NCBI RefSeq assembly: GCF_029581275.1
Contig: NZ_CP120742.1
Location: 4,014,001-4,078,000, forward strand
Length of the DNA stretch: 64,000 nucleotides
DNA from: Micromonospora sp. WMMD1155
GTDB taxonomy: Bacteria; Actinomycetota; Actinomycetes; Mycobacteriales; Micromonosporaceae
Direction of reading: 5' to 3'
In this document: positions 52,610-61,708 of the stretch, one piece after another
Numbering within the stretch: the stretch's first letter is position 1
How the letters are laid out: each line of letters begins with the position of its first letter
Made by a program: the position numbers and the translations under genes
Notes under the pieces: model-generated
The model's database searches: none
The model's input: the letters and a program-made list of their open reading frames with translations, nothing else
Told to the model about the DNA's origin: nothing

Positions 52610-52828
52610 ATGAAGACCGTTATCGATCTTGACGATGAGCTGCTCGACCGAGCCCGCCGCGAGTTGGGCACCAAAAGCAAGAAGGACACCATCCATGCCG
52701 CGCTACGTCTGGTCGCCGAGCGGAGTGAGCGTGCGCAGGCCATCCGCGAACTGCTCTCGGTCGACCAGGACTGGACCGGCCTGCTCGAGGACGACAAGAC
52801 ACCGCGCGGCGAGCAGGGCGCTGCATGA
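52610..52828 (+). CDS. vapB: VapB-family antitoxin
   Basis: 72 residues from ATG 52610. MKTVIDLDDELLDRARRELG then TKSKKDTIHAALRLVAERSE is the canonical ribbon-helix-helix of actinobacterial VapB, and the C-terminal SVDQDWTGLLEDDKTPRGEQ is the acidic tail that threads the toxin active site. It binds DNA and neutralises the VapC encoded by the overlapping next gene (ATGA). Confidence 0.92.
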   Translation: MKTVIDLDDELLDRARRELGTKSKKDTIHAALRLVAERSERAQAIRELLSVDQDWTGLLEDDKTPRGEQGAA

Positions 52829-53253
52829 TCCTGCCGTCCGGGCTCTACCTCATCGACACGTCAGCCTGGAGTCGTCGACGCCAGCCGATCGCAGGCAAGC
52901 GAATAACGACGATCCTCGAGGAGGGGCTCGCCGCGACCTGCTTACCGCTCGATCTCGAGAACGGTCGAAGCGCCCGCAATTTCCGGGACGCCATGACGAT
53001 GCGCGCACGACGAGCAGAGCTGATGGTCGACCTTCCGATCACCCCGGCCGTCGCCACCCGGGCCCGTGACCTGCAATTGGCGCTGACAGCCCGCGGCCAT
53101 CATCGCGCGGCCGGCCCTGTCGATGTCCTGGTCGCGGCGGCGGCTGCCGAATACTCCGCGACCGTCCTGCACTACGACCGCGACTTCGATCTGATCAGTG
53201 ACATCGGTGGACCGCGCACCGAGTGGATAGCGCCCGCCGGCACGCTGGACTGA
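52825..53253 (+). CDS. vapC: VapC-family PIN-domain ribonuclease toxin
   Basis: 142 residues from ATG 52825. GLYLIDTSAWSRRRQPIAGK has the first catalytic Asp. The family-typical middle E is less obvious (LDLENGRSARNFRDAMTMRA), while AAGPVDVLVAAAAAEYSATV and LHYDRDFDLISDIGG provide the later acidic residues (PVD, YDRDFD). VapC toxins cleave tRNA or rRNA when released. The pair sits directly after the kynurenine operon and may share read-through transcription. Confidence 0.92.
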   Translation: MILPSGLYLIDTSAWSRRRQPIAGKRITTILEEGLAATCLPLDLENGRSARNFRDAMTMRARRAELMVDLPITPAVATRARDLQLALTARGHHRAAGPVDVLVAAAAAEYSATVLHYDRDFDLISDIGGPRTEWIAPAGTLD

Positions 53254-53308
53254 TGGTCGCCGTCGTGTCGGCCCGGCGACCGCCGGCCCCGGCGGGCAGT
53301 ATGGGGGA

Positions 53309-54772
53309 ATGGCCGAGCCGCACGACCTGACCGCGTTGGAGCAGGCCGCCGCCGTCGCGCGCGGTGAGCTGTCCAGCGTCGAGCTGGTCGAGCACCACCT
53401 GCGGCGGGTGGCCGCGCTCGGCGACACGGTGGGCGCGTTCGTCACCGTCACACCGGAGTCGGCCCGAGAGGCCGCCCGTGCCGCCGACGCCACCCCCACC
53501 GACCGGCGCGGTCCGCTGCACGGCATACCGACCGCGATCAAGGACCTGACCCTCACCGCCGGGGTCCGCACCACCTTCGGATCGGCTGCCTTCCTCGACT
53601 TCGTCCCGCCGGTCGACGCCGACGTGGTCCGGTTCATCAAGGCCGCCGGCCTGGTCAGCCTGGGTAAGACGACCACCTCCGAGTTGGGTTGCTCGCTCTA
53701 CTCGGAGGGCCGGGTCGCGCCGCCCGCCCGCAACCCGTGGCAGTTGGCGTACACCGCCGGGGGCTCCAGCGGCGGCGCGGCGGCGGCGGTGGCCGCCGGG
53801 CTCGTCCCGGTCGCCCAGGGCTCCGACGGCGGCGGTTCGCTGCGCATCCCGGCGTCGCTGTGCGGCCTGGTCGGCTACAAGCCCAGCCGTGGCCTGGTCT
53901 CCGGCGGGCCGGTCGGCTCCGGCGCGTTCGGGCTGCCCACCGGCGGCCCGCTCGGGCGGACCGTCACCGACGTCGCCGCGCTGCTCGACGTCATGGCCGT
54001 GCCGGTGCCCGGCGAGCCCTACCTGCCACCGCCCACGCCGCCCGAGGGCTACCTGGCCGTGGCGCGCCGGGCCGAGCCCGGCCCACTGCGGATCGGCCGG
54101 TTCACCACGCCGATGCTCGCCGACGAGCCGGTGCACCCCGACTGCGTGGCCGCCGTGGACTCCGCCGCCGCGCTGCTCACCGCGGCCGGGCACGAGGTGG
54201 TCGAGGTGCCGCCGCCGCTCACGCCCGCGGTGTGGCCGCTGTTCGAGATCCTCTGGTACGTGTTGGCGCTCGCCCCGGTGCCGCCGCAACGGGAGGCGGA
54301 GCTGCTGCCGTTGACCCGGCTGATGCGCGCCCGTGGTGCCGAGATCAGCGCCGGCACGCTCGCCGCCACCCTCGGGGAGTTGCAGGCGCAGGTCCGCCTC
54401 GGCACCCGGCGCACCGCCGGATTCGATCTGCTGCTCTGTCCCACCCTGGCCGCCCCGCAGGCGCCGGTGGGCTGGTTCACCGCCGATGGCGACCCGGCGG
54501 CCGACTTCGACAGGCAACGCCGCTTCTCGCCCTACTGCGCCGTCTTCAACGTCACCGGCGATCCCTCCGTCTCCCTGCCGGTGGGCAGCACGACCGACGG
54601 GTTGCCCGTCGGGGTGCTGCTCACGGGCCGGTACGGTGACGACGCGCGGCTGATCGCGACCGCTGCGCAACTGGAGAACTCCAGTGACGGATGGGATCGG
54701 CACCCCGCAATCTGGCGGGCCGTCGACTCCGCTAACGTGAATGGTGACGGCGTCGGGTGGCCGGCATCATGA
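53309..54772 (+). CDS. Amidase (amidase-signature family)
   Basis: 487 residues from ATG 53309 ([20 protein letters not shown]). Amidase-signature Ser-cisSer-Lys enzyme: [20 protein letters not shown] (catalytic Lys in A-I-K-D), [20 protein letters not shown] (cis-Ser), [20 protein letters not shown] (nucleophile Ser in G-G-G-S), [20 protein letters not shown] and the C-terminal [20 protein letters not shown]. Related to enantioselective amidases and aryl-acylamidases rather than GatA, as no gatCB lies near. The substrate is unknown. Stands alone. Confidence 0.94.
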   Translation: MAEPHDLTALEQAAAVARGELSSVELVEHHLRRVAALGDTVGAFVTVTPESAREAARAADATPTDRRGPLHGIPTAIKDLTLTAGVRTTFGSAAFLDFVPPVDADVVRFIKAAGLVSLGKTTTSELGCSLYSEGRVAPPARNPWQLAYTAGGSSGGAAAAVAAGLVPVAQGSDGGGSLRIPASLCGLVGYKPSRGLVSGGPVGSGAFGLPTGGPLGRTVTDVAALLDVMAVPVPGEPYLPPPTPPEGYLAVARRAEPGPLRIGRFTTPMLADEPVHPDCVAAVDSAAALLTAAGHEVVEVPPPLTPAVWPLFEILWYVLALAPVPPQREAELLPLTRLMRARGAEISAGTLAATLGELQAQVRLGTRRTAGFDLLLCPTLAAPQAPVGWFTADGDPAADFDRQRRFSPYCAVFNVTGDPSVSLPVGSTTDGLPVGVLLTGRYGDDARLIATAAQLENSSDGWDRHPAIWRAVDSANVNGDGVGWPAS

Positions 54773-54823
54773 TCGTCCATTCGACCCGGCTGTTCGAGGT
54801 CGTCCTTCTTCCGCCTGGGGGCG

Positions 54824-55144
54824 TTGGGATTGTCTGTTACCGAGACGTTGCTGGTCTTCGTCGGCATCCCGGTGGCCGCGGTGCTGGTCATCACCGGTCT
54901 CACCTTCGCCGGCAGCCGTGGTGGTGCCACCACCGGCGGCGGTGGCCACAAGCGCTACCGTCCGGGCCGGCCCTTCGACTTCACTCCGGTCTGGTTCCTG
55001 GGCCGCCCGGAGCAGCTGGCCGACTCGGCCGGCACCGCGCTGACGGCGGGGGCGCAGGCGCCCGCGCTGACCAGCCACAAGCTTGAGCAGGCCGGCGTCG
55101 AGGCGCCGGCCGGTGGAACCGGAGGCGCAAGTGACCGTTGGTGA
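54824..55144 (+). CDS. Small membrane protein with N-terminal helix
   Basis: About 106 residues from TTG 54824, or two codons later from TTG 54830 (SVTETLLVFVGIPVAAVLVI). A single membrane helix TETLLVFVGIPVAAVLVITG is followed by a soluble, Gly-rich then ordered region (RPGRPFDFTPVWFLGRPEQL) that occurs as a conserved W-F-L-G-R-P-E stretch. It overlaps the DUF5130 gene by 14 bases, so the pair is coupled. No enzymatic motif. Unknown function, probably in envelope biology. Confidence 0.7.
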   Translation: MGLSVTETLLVFVGIPVAAVLVITGLTFAGSRGGATTGGGGHKRYRPGRPFDFTPVWFLGRPEQLADSAGTALTAGAQAPALTSHKLEQAGVEAPAGGTGGASDRW

Positions 55145-55538
55145 GAAGCAGACCGGGTCGGAGAATCCGCCCGAGGTGCTGGACGGGCCCTTCTCGACCC
55201 GCCAGCTGCTGCGCATCGACGAGGCGTTGCGCCTCGCCGACCAGGGCACCGGCCTGGTCTTCTCGGTCTTCGTCGGTGGTCTCGACGAGCCCGTCCGGGA
55301 GCACGCCCAGCGGCTGCACCGCCAGCTCGCCGACCCCGACAAGTCGGTGCTGATCGCGGTGTCGCCCAACCAGCGTCAGCTGGAGATCATCACCGGTCGG
55401 TACGCCCGCAAGCGCATCCCCGACACGTACGCGAAGCTGGCCGCGCTCTCCATGGCCGGTGCCTTCAGTGGGGGCGACCTGGCCGGCGGCATCATCAACG
55501 GCCTCGACCAGCTCGCCAGCCACGCCGGCAAGGGCTGA
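55131..55538 (+). CDS. DUF5130-family protein (TPM-like fold)
   Basis: 135 residues from GTG 55131, 6 bases after GGAGG. GPFSTRQLLRIDEALRLADQ, TGLVFSVFVGGLDEPVREHA, SVLIAVSPNQRQLEIITGRY and KLAALSMAGAFSGGDLAGGI follow the order of DUF5130, a small actinobacterial relative of the TPM (TLP18.3/Psb32/MOLO-1) domain. TPM domains bind calcium or act as phosphatases, but key residues are not evident here. It is coupled to the upstream membrane protein and ends in an intrinsic terminator. Confidence 0.87.
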   Translation: MTVGEKQTGSENPPEVLDGPFSTRQLLRIDEALRLADQGTGLVFSVFVGGLDEPVREHAQRLHRQLADPDKSVLIAVSPNQRQLEIITGRYARKRIPDTYAKLAALSMAGAFSGGDLAGGIINGLDQLASHAGKG

Positions 55539-55556
55539 GCCCTTCCTTCCACGACG

Positions 55557-55588
55557 AAGCCCGGCCCGCTGCTAGTGGGCCGGGCTTT
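55557..55588 (+). terminator. Intrinsic terminator after DUF5130 gene
   Basis: AAGCCCGGCCC (55557-55567) pairs exactly with GGGCCGGGCTT (55577-55587) around a nine-base loop, followed by T and C. A-rich and T-rich ends on both strands make it suitable for the convergent Uma2 gene, whose stop is at 55594. Confidence 0.9.
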
Positions 55589-55593
55589 CGCGT

Positions 55594-56157
55594 TCAGCGG
55601 GGCCAGGCTGAGGGGTCCAGCTTCATCGGCCACGGCTCGTCCACGTTGACCGGGTCGTCCGGGCCCAGGGTGCCCAACAAATCGTAGTGCTCGCCCTCGC
55701 CAAGCCGATACCGGTAGATCACCGGGCCGAATTTGCCCCGTTCCACCCGCCAGTAGTGCGCGATGCCCGCCTCGGCGTAGAGGGCGGGCTTGGTGAACCG
55801 ATCGTGGCGACGACTTCCCGTCGACTCGACCTCCAGGACGAGCGCGATGTCCGCCGGTTCGGCCCACATCCGCCCGCGCGGCGCGCCTGGGCGCAGCGCC
55901 GTCAGATCGGGGATGAGATTGCCGCCGGGGACATGCACCCCGATCTCCCGGATCACCCGCCACCCGGCGGGAGCCGCCAGGGAGAGCGCCATACGGATCT
56001 CGTCCGCCAGCTCATGGTGCTCGGGACCGGCTGGAGGGGTCACGTGCAGGCTCCCGTCGATGATCTCGTAGCGGTTCCCGTCCTCAGGCAGGTCGAACAG
56101 GTCCTGCTCGCGCCAGCCCCGCTCCGGGGGGCGCCACTCGTAGGTCGGCTGCGCCAT
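55594..56157 (-). CDS. Uma2-family endonuclease (restriction-endonuclease-like fold)
   Basis: 187 residues from ATG 56157, 8 bases after GGAGG. Order of the Uma2/DUF820 family: RYEIIDGSLHVTPPAGPEHH (first strand with E and D-G), ELADEIRMALSLAAPAGWRV, VPGGNLIPDLTALRPGAPRG (catalytic P-D), IALVLEVESTGSRRHDRFTK (E-V-x-S with the R-x-x-K lysine), PALYAEAGIAHYWRVER. The PD-(D/E)XK core is intact. Such proteins are abundant in actinomycetes and cyanobacteria, with role unproven. Standalone, convergent with DUF5130. Confidence 0.92.
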   Translation of the reverse strand: MAQPTYEWRPPERGWREQDLFDLPEDGNRYEIIDGSLHVTPPAGPEHHELADEIRMALSLAAPAGWRVIREIGVHVPGGNLIPDLTALRPGAPRGRMWAEPADIALVLEVESTGSRRHDRFTKPALYAEAGIAHYWRVERGKFGPVIYRYRLGEGEHYDLLGTLGPDDPVNVDEPWPMKLDPSAWPR

Positions 56158-56242
56158 CACGTCCACCTCCTCCTGTCACGATAATGCCCGAGGCCGGCGC
56201 GGGGATCACACCCACGCCGGCCCCGGGCCGCGTATTCGGTGC

Positions 56243-58813
56243 TCAGGCGGTCTGGGCGTCCTTCGCGCGGGCCTTCAACGCCCGCACCACACCGTCGCGG
56301 CCCTCGGCGACCAGCCGACGCAGCGGGCCGGGGTGCCCGTCACCTTCCAGCCACGCGTCGGTGGCCGCCACCGTGTCGTCCTCCACCAGGTAGGTCGGGT
56401 ACGCCAACTGCGCGAACTCCTGCGCCGGCTCGCTGTCCCGGGTGGCCCACACCTGCGCGACGGTGGCGAAGTACCGCTCCCGGTACGGGGCGACCAGCTC
56501 CACCTGGGTCGGGTGTGCGAAGCCCTGCAACAGCGCCCGGTGCCGCCAGTTGGGCAGCGCGTCGGGGCCGGTCAGCAGGTCCCACAGGGCGGCCTTGTTC
56601 TCCGCCGTCGGCACCAGCGCCCTGGCGTACGCGGCTTCCCGCTCACCGCTCGCGGTGCGGTCACCGGCCAGTTCCGCGTCGATCTCGGCGGCACCGGCCG
56701 CACCGTTCGCCACCAGGGACGCGAGGACGGACCACCGCAACTCGGTGTCCACGGTCAGCCCGGCCGGGATGCCGGTGCCGTCCAGCCAACCGCGCAGCGT
56801 CGCCAGATCCTCCTCGGAGCGCGCCGCCGAGGTGAACGCGCGGGCCCAGGCGATCTGGAAACCGCTGCCCGGCTCGGCGGCGGCGAGCGCGTCCCGGGCC
56901 GTCCGGGCCAGGTCGGCCCAGCCGGTCGGCGCCCACGCGGGGTCGGCGTACAGGGTGAGCGTGGTGGTCGCCTGCCGCAGGGTGGCGGTGACCAGGTTGA
57001 TGTCGGTCTCGGCGGGCAGCCCGCTCAGCGTCAGCGCCACGTAGTCGCGGGCGGACAGCTCCGCGTCGCGGGTCATGTCCCACGCGGCGGTCCAGCACAG
57101 CGCCCGGGCCAGCGACGACTCGAAGCCGCCGATGTGCTGCACCACTGTCGCCATCGAACGCTCGTCGAGGCGCAGCTTGGTGTAGCTCAGGTCGTCGTCG
57201 TTGAGCAGCAGCACGTCGGCGGCCCGCACACCGCGCAGCTCGGCGAGGTCGGTCCGCTCGCCGGTCACGTCCACCTCGTACCGCTCGCGGCGGACCAGCC
57301 GCCCGTCGGTCAGGTCGTAGAGGCCCACACCGATCCGGTGCGTCCGCAGCGTCGGGTACGCGGTCGGCGCCTCCTGCCGGACCGCCACCTGCTCGTAGGT
57401 GCCGTCCGCGCCGATGGTCACCTCCGGGCGCAACGTGTTGACCTGCGCGGTCTCCAGCCACTGCGCCGCGAACTTGCGCAGCTCCCGGCCGGAGGCCGCC
57501 TCCAACTCGGTGAGCAGGTCGTCGAAGGTGGCGTTGCCCCAGGCGTGCTTGCCGAAGTAGGCCCGCAGCCCGGCGACGAACGGCTCCTCACCCACGTACG
57601 CGACGAGCTGCTTGAGCACGCTCGCGCCCTTGGCGTACGTGATGCCGTCGAAGTTGACCTCGACCGCCTCCATGTCCGGCATCTCGGTGTAGACCGGGTG
57701 CGTGGAGGAGAGCTGGTCCTGCCGGTAGCCCCAGTTCTTGCGGATGGACAGGAAGGTCGTCCACGCCTCGGTGAACCGGGTGGCGTTGGTGTTGCACCAG
57801 TGGCTGGCCCACTCGGCGAACGACTCGTTGAGCCACAGGTCGTTCCACCAGCGCATGGTGACCAGGTCACCGAACCACATGTGGGCCAGCTCGTGCAGGA
57901 TCGTGTTGGCCCGCTGCTCGTACTCGAAGTCGGTGACCTGCGAGCGGAACAGGTAGTGCGACTCGGCGTGCGTGACGCAGCCGAAGTTCTCCATCGCGCC
58001 GGCGTTGAAGTCGGGCACCCAGAGCTGGTCGTACTTCGGCAGCGGGTAGCGCACGTCGAACTTCTCGTGGAAGAAGTCGAAGCCCTGCTTGGTGATCAGG
58101 AACAGGTCGTCGGAGTCCAGGTAGCGCGCCATCGACGCGCGGCAGAACACGCCCAGGTCGATGCCGTCGTGGCTGTCCCGAACCTCGTGGTACGGCCCGG
58201 CGCACATCGCCGTGATGTAGGTGCTCATCCGGGGCGACTCGGCGAAGTGCAGCGTCTTGAGCCCGTCACCGGCCGGCTCCTCCCGCTGCACCGGCATGTT
58301 GGACACCGCCCGCCAGTGCGCGGGCACGGTGGCGTGCCAGGTGTAGACGCTCTTCAGGTCGGGCTGGTCGAAGCAGGCGAACACCCGCTGCGCGTCGGCG
58401 GTCTCGAACTGGCTGTAGAGGTACGTCTCGCCGTCCACCGGGTCGACGGTGCGGTGCAGCCCCTGACCGCTGTTCGAGTAGGCGAAGTCGGCGTCGACGA
58501 CGAGCGTGTTGTCGCTGTCCAATCCGGACAGCACCAGGCCCTTCTCGGCCGACCAGTCGGAGAGGTCGACCGGTGTGCCGTTCAGCGTCGCGGACCGCAC
58601 CGACTCGGCGGCCAACTCGATGAACGTGCTCGCACCCGGCTCCGAGCAGCGGAAACGGACCTCGGTCGTGGACCGGAACGTGCGGCCGTCGGCCGCCAGC
58701 ACCGCTGTCGACAGGTCCAGACTGATGTCGTACCCCGTCACGTTGAGCAGGCGGGCCCGCTCGGTCGCCTCGACCTGCGTCAGGTTGCGCACTCCCGGCA
58801 CGTTCGTCTCCAT
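56243..58813 (-). CDS. pepN: Aminopeptidase N (M1 family)
   Basis: 856 residues from ATG 58813 (METNVPGVRNLTQVEATERA). N-terminal beta domain YDISLDLSTAVLAADGRTFR and SGQGLHRTVDPVDGETYLYS, then the exopeptidase motif variant GAMENFGCVTHAESHYLFRS (G-A-M-E-N). The zinc motif His307-E-L-A-H lies in ILHELAHMWFGDLVTMRWWN with the distal Glu in DLWLNESFAEWASHW. The helical C-terminal ERAP1-like domain (GESASRELRKFAAQWLETAQ-type, then MTRDAELSARDYVALTLSGL) completes it. It removes N-terminal residues from peptides in the cytosol. Length and order match actinobacterial PepN. Confidence 0.97.
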   Translation of the reverse strand: METNVPGVRNLTQVEATERARLLNVTGYDISLDLSTAVLAADGRTFRSTTEVRFRCSEPGASTFIELAAESVRSATLNGTPVDLSDWSAEKGLVLSGLDSDNTLVVDADFAYSNSGQGLHRTVDPVDGETYLYSQFETADAQRVFACFDQPDLKSVYTWHATVPAHWRAVSNMPVQREEPAGDGLKTLHFAESPRMSTYITAMCAGPYHEVRDSHDGIDLGVFCRASMARYLDSDDLFLITKQGFDFFHEKFDVRYPLPKYDQLWVPDFNAGAMENFGCVTHAESHYLFRSQVTDFEYEQRANTILHELAHMWFGDLVTMRWWNDLWLNESFAEWASHWCNTNATRFTEAWTTFLSIRKNWGYRQDQLSSTHPVYTEMPDMEAVEVNFDGITYAKGASVLKQLVAYVGEEPFVAGLRAYFGKHAWGNATFDDLLTELEAASGRELRKFAAQWLETAQVNTLRPEVTIGADGTYEQVAVRQEAPTAYPTLRTHRIGVGLYDLTDGRLVRRERYEVDVTGERTDLAELRGVRAADVLLLNDDDLSYTKLRLDERSMATVVQHIGGFESSLARALCWTAAWDMTRDAELSARDYVALTLSGLPAETDINLVTATLRQATTTLTLYADPAWAPTGWADLARTARDALAAAEPGSGFQIAWARAFTSAARSEEDLATLRGWLDGTGIPAGLTVDTELRWSVLASLVANGAAGAAEIDAELAGDRTASGEREAAYARALVPTAENKAALWDLLTGPDALPNWRHRALLQGFAHPTQVELVAPYRERYFATVAQVWATRDSEPAQEFAQLAYPTYLVEDDTVAATDAWLEGDGHPGPLRRLVAEGRDGVVRALKARAKDAQTA

Positions 58814-59010
58814 CCCACATCACGCCGACGCCCGGCGGCGTCCGTCTCCCCGCCACTCGTGACGGCTGGCCCGATTCGAGTCTTCCACGTACGGGCAGCC
58901 CGCGGTGGCCGAGGTCACGCTCTCATTCGGGTGCCGCTCGATGCGCCGTGGGGTGAGGATTCGGGTGAGACGCCGGAGCGCCGGCGCCCCTGTTGAGAAG
59001 GGACCTCACC

Positions 59011-59637
59011 GTGACCGAACGCGTCACCGCCGACATGTGGTTCGACCCGGCCTGCCCCTGGGCGTGGATCACGTCCCGCTGGCTGCTCGAGGTCGAGCAG
59101 GTCCGGGACGTGGACATCCGTTTCCACGTGATGAGCCTCGCTGTGCTCAACGACGGCCGGGACGAGCTGCCCGAGGACTACAAGACCTTCCTCCGCACCG
59201 CCTGGGGCCCGGTGCGGGTCTGCATCGCCGCCGAGCAGCGCTACGGCAACGACGTCCTGCGCCCGCTCTACACCGCACTCGGCACCCGGATCCACCTCGG
59301 CAAGGAGGAGCGGCGGCACGAGCTCTACGTCGCCGCGCTGACCGACGCCGGCCTGGACCCGGCGTTGGCCGACGCCGCCGACAGCACCGACTTCGACGAG
59401 GCGTTGCGGGCCAGCCACGAGGCCGGCATGCGCCCGGTCGGTCAGGACGTCGGCACTCCGGTCGTGCACGCCCCCGGCCCGGACGGCAGCCCGGTCGCGT
59501 TCTTCGGCCCGGTGATCACTCCGGCCCCGAAGGGGGAGGCCGCCGGTCGGCTCTGGGACGGCGTCCTGCTGGTCGCCGGCACGCCGGGCTTCTACGAGCT
59601 GAAGCGCACCCGCGAGCAGGACCCGATCTTCGACTGA
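59011..59637 (+). CDS. Rv2466c-like DsbA-fold oxidoreductase (mycothiol-dependent nitroreductase family)
   Basis: 208 residues from GTG 59011. Thioredoxin fold with DsbA insertion: ADMWFDPACPWAWITSRWLL, DVDIRFHVMSLAVLNDGRDE, AWGPVRVCIAAEQRYGNDVL, DVGTPVVHAPGPDGSPVAFF (cis-Pro), GPVITPAPKGEAAGRLWDGV and FYELKRTREQDPIFD at the end. Closely similar in order to mycobacterial Rv2466c, which uses mycothiol. The active site is C15-P-W-A18 rather than C-P-W-C, so only the nucleophilic Cys remains, implying a monothiol mechanism. Monocistronic with its own terminator. Confidence 0.93.
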   Translation: MTERVTADMWFDPACPWAWITSRWLLEVEQVRDVDIRFHVMSLAVLNDGRDELPEDYKTFLRTAWGPVRVCIAAEQRYGNDVLRPLYTALGTRIHLGKEERRHELYVAALTDAGLDPALADAADSTDFDEALRASHEAGMRPVGQDVGTPVVHAPGPDGSPVAFFGPVITPAPKGEAAGRLWDGVLLVAGTPGFYELKRTREQDPIFD

Positions 59638-59644
59638 GCGGTAC

Positions 59645-59676
59645 GGAAGGGCCCCGGTCAGCGCCGGGGTCCTTCC
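59645..59676 (+). terminator. Hairpin terminator after the Rv2466c-like gene
   Basis: GGAAGGGCCCCGG (59645-59657) pairs with CCGGGGTCCTTCC (59664-59676) with one G-U pair and a six-base loop, starting 8 bases past the stop codon. No long T-run, as usual in high-GC genomes. Confidence 0.8.
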
Positions 59677-59808
59677 GCGTACGCCCCACGGCGTGTCGGG
59701 TCGCCGCCCTGCCCGTCCCGTCACCGGGAGACCGCCGCGCTCGTTGGCCTGCATGTCCGCCGCAGCGACCCACGGGGTCGCAAGCCGCAGTCCGTGGAGG
59801 CGATCCCG

Positions 59809-60333
59809 ATGGCCAAGCACCGTGCGTCCGGTGACGATCAGTTGACCCGACCGGGGGTGATCGACGATTCCGGAGCGGCCTACTGGTCCGTCGACGACTC
59901 CCGCTGGCCGGTGGTCCGTCCCGATCTGCCCGCCCACCTGGTCGATCTGCTCGCGCCCCCCATCGTGGTGGGCGTCGCCCGGGTGCCGGTGACCTCCCGG
60001 CTCACCCCGCCCGCGCCGGCCATCCCGCTGCCGACGGCCACCGACCCCGCGCCGACGGCCACCGACCCCGCACCGACGGATCTGCCGGCCCTTGCCGCAC
60101 CGGCGGAACCCGCGCCTCCACCGCCGGCTCCGGCCGCCCCGCGCCCGGTGCCGACGCCGCCGCTGAACCCGCGACCCGTTCCGTCGCCGCCCCCGGAGCG
60201 CCCGGTGCCGGGACCGCCCGCGTCGCCTCGTCGCAGCGTGAACAGCGGACCGGTCGGGACCGTCCGGCGGGGCGCCAACGGCCCGGTGAGCGTCGGTCGG
60301 CACCGCCGGGGCGTTTCCGACCGCACCGGCTGA
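59809..60333 (+). CDS. Proline-rich hypothetical protein
   Basis: 174 residues from ATG 59809, 8 bases after GGAGG. The first 60 residues look folded (DDQLTRPGVIDDSGAAYWSV, DDSRWPVVRPDLPAHLVDLL). The rest is Pro/Ala-rich with P-T-A-T-D-P-A and P-x-P-P repeats, ending in a basic segment (TVRRGANGPVSVGRHRRGVS). There is no signal peptide or membrane helix. Possibly a scaffold or wall-adjacent protein; I do not recognise it. Good codon bias and start support a real gene. Confidence 0.65.
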   Translation: MAKHRASGDDQLTRPGVIDDSGAAYWSVDDSRWPVVRPDLPAHLVDLLAPPIVVGVARVPVTSRLTPPAPAIPLPTATDPAPTATDPAPTDLPALAAPAEPAPPPPAPAAPRPVPTPPLNPRPVPSPPPERPVPGPPASPRRSVNSGPVGTVRRGANGPVSVGRHRRGVSDRTG

Positions 60334-60420
60334 CCGCCGCGCCGGGCCTGGCGCTTTCATCTGATGGACGCCCTGCGGGTCCCCGTCGGCGGCGACGCCG
60401 TCGCCGGTAGCGTCACGGGT

Positions 60421-61620
60421 ATGACGGTCGTGCATCCGATCACCCGAGCGTGGGTCACCACTGGTGGCACCGGCGCGCAGAACTACGACGAGTTCGCCGA
60501 CGACGCGGAGATCACCGCGATCATCGAGGCGAACCCGCACAGTGCCCTCGGCATCGAGATGCCGCACCGCGCCCCGCAGAGCCTGGGCAGGTCCTTCCTC
60601 GACGCGCTGCCGGACGCGGTCTCCCGCCTCGCCGAGGCCAAGGCCGACGGGAGCTACACCCCCGCCGAGCAGGTCGTGGTGCTCTACCGGATCACCGCAG
60701 CCGGTGAGGAGCCCGCGTACGGGCTGTTCGCGATGGTGGACACCGACCAGATCTCCACCCGGGCCGACGAGCCGGGCCTGGTCATCCGCAACGAGGACGT
60801 GTTCATCGCCAAGGTGCGGGAGCGGGTGGCCCTGGCCGAGGCGCTGGGTCACCTGCTCTCACCCGTACTCCTGCTGCAGACCGGGCGTGGCGACGAGCTG
60901 CACGCCGCCCTCGCGACGGCGACCGAGACGGCCGGCGCGCCCGCCGCGACGGACACCGACCAGGCGGGGCGCACGCACGCGATCTGGCTGCTCGGCCCCG
61001 GCCCGGAGCAGACCGCGCTGACCGCTCTCGCCGGTGGCGGGGAGCTGGTCGTCGCGGACGGCAACCACCGCAGCCTGGCCGCCCAGACCGGTGGGTTGTC
61101 CCGGTTCCTGGCCGTGGTCACCACCCCCGCGTCGGTGGCCATCCAGCCGTACAACCGCTTGGTCAGCGAGCTGACCACCACGCCGGACGAGCTGCTCGAC
61201 CGGCTGCGGGCCGCCGGCGCCGAGGTCGAGCCGATCGACGGCCCGGTCGAGGTCCCGGCGGCCGGCGGCACCGTGCACCTGCGCCTCGACGGCCAGGGGT
61301 ACGCGGTACGCCTGCCGGCCACGGCCAGCGCCCGGCTGGAGAACCTGGACCACGCCCTGGTCGAGCGGTTGCTGCTGCGCGACGCGCTCGGTCTCGACCC
61401 GGGCGACAAGCGGATCACCTACGTGGGTGGTGACTACCCGGCGAGTTGGCTCACCGGTGAGGTCGACGCCGGCCGGGCCGAGCTGGCCATCCTGATCGCC
61501 CCGGTGACCGTGGCGGACTTCGTCGCGGTGAATCTGGCCCGGGAGAAGATGCCCCGAAAGAGCACCTGGTTCACCCCGAAGGCGCGCGGCGGTCTGGTCG
61601 TCGCCGAGCTGCCGCGCTGA
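60421..61620 (+). CDS. DUF1015-family protein
   Basis: 399 residues from ATG 60421 (MTVVHPITRAWVTTGGTGAQ). Family landmarks: AQNYDEFADDAEITAIIEAN, HRAPQSLGRSFLDALPDAVS, VIRNEDVFIAKVRERVALAE, HLLSPVLLLQ, LVVADGNHRSLAAQTGGLSR (the hallmark D-G-N/H-H-R) and IQPYNRLVSELTTTPDELLD, with the late AILIAPVTVADFVAVNLARE and KMPRKSTWFTPKARGGLVVA. DUF1015 proteins often accompany D-3-phosphoglycerate dehydrogenase genes and may be SerB-like phosphatases or kinases, but not here. The typical C-terminal P-K-S-T-W-F is intact. Confidence 0.92.
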   Translation: MTVVHPITRAWVTTGGTGAQNYDEFADDAEITAIIEANPHSALGIEMPHRAPQSLGRSFLDALPDAVSRLAEAKADGSYTPAEQVVVLYRITAAGEEPAYGLFAMVDTDQISTRADEPGLVIRNEDVFIAKVRERVALAEALGHLLSPVLLLQTGRGDELHAALATATETAGAPAATDTDQAGRTHAIWLLGPGPEQTALTALAGGGELVVADGNHRSLAAQTGGLSRFLAVVTTPASVAIQPYNRLVSELTTTPDELLDRLRAAGAEVEPIDGPVEVPAAGGTVHLRLDGQGYAVRLPATASARLENLDHALVERLLLRDALGLDPGDKRITYVGGDYPASWLTGEVDAGRAELAILIAPVTVADFVAVNLAREKMPRKSTWFTPKARGGLVVAELPR

Positions 61621-61652
61621 GCGGCACACCGCTCTACCGTGTGACGAACCCG

Positions 61653-61686
61653 GCTCTCCGACGCCGCCGCTGCGACGTCGGAGAGC
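61653..61686 (+). terminator. Hairpin between DUF1015 and rpiB genes
   Basis: GCTCTCCGACG (61653-61663) and CGTCGGAGAGC (61676-61686) are perfect 11-bp arms with a 12-base loop, 32 bases past the DUF1015 stop and 22 bases before the rpiB start. It probably separates the two transcripts, with the rpiB promoter then very close. Confidence 0.65.
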
Positions 61687-61708
61687 GCGGCCTGACAGAC
61701 TGCCCGGT

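Noticed and set aside
51571..53253. VapBC pair as part of the kynurenine operon
   Set aside because: A 29-base gap without overlap and unrelated function; read-through is possible, but toxin-antitoxin pairs normally have their own promoter.
56333..58996. 887-codon + strand frame opposite pepN
   Set aside because: Mirror of pepN third-position GC; no domain, low-complexity composition.
58915..60852. 645-codon minus-strand frame over the Rv2466c-like, Pro-rich and DUF1015 genes
   Set aside because: It spans three genes with good starts and motifs on the other strand and shows no protein character.
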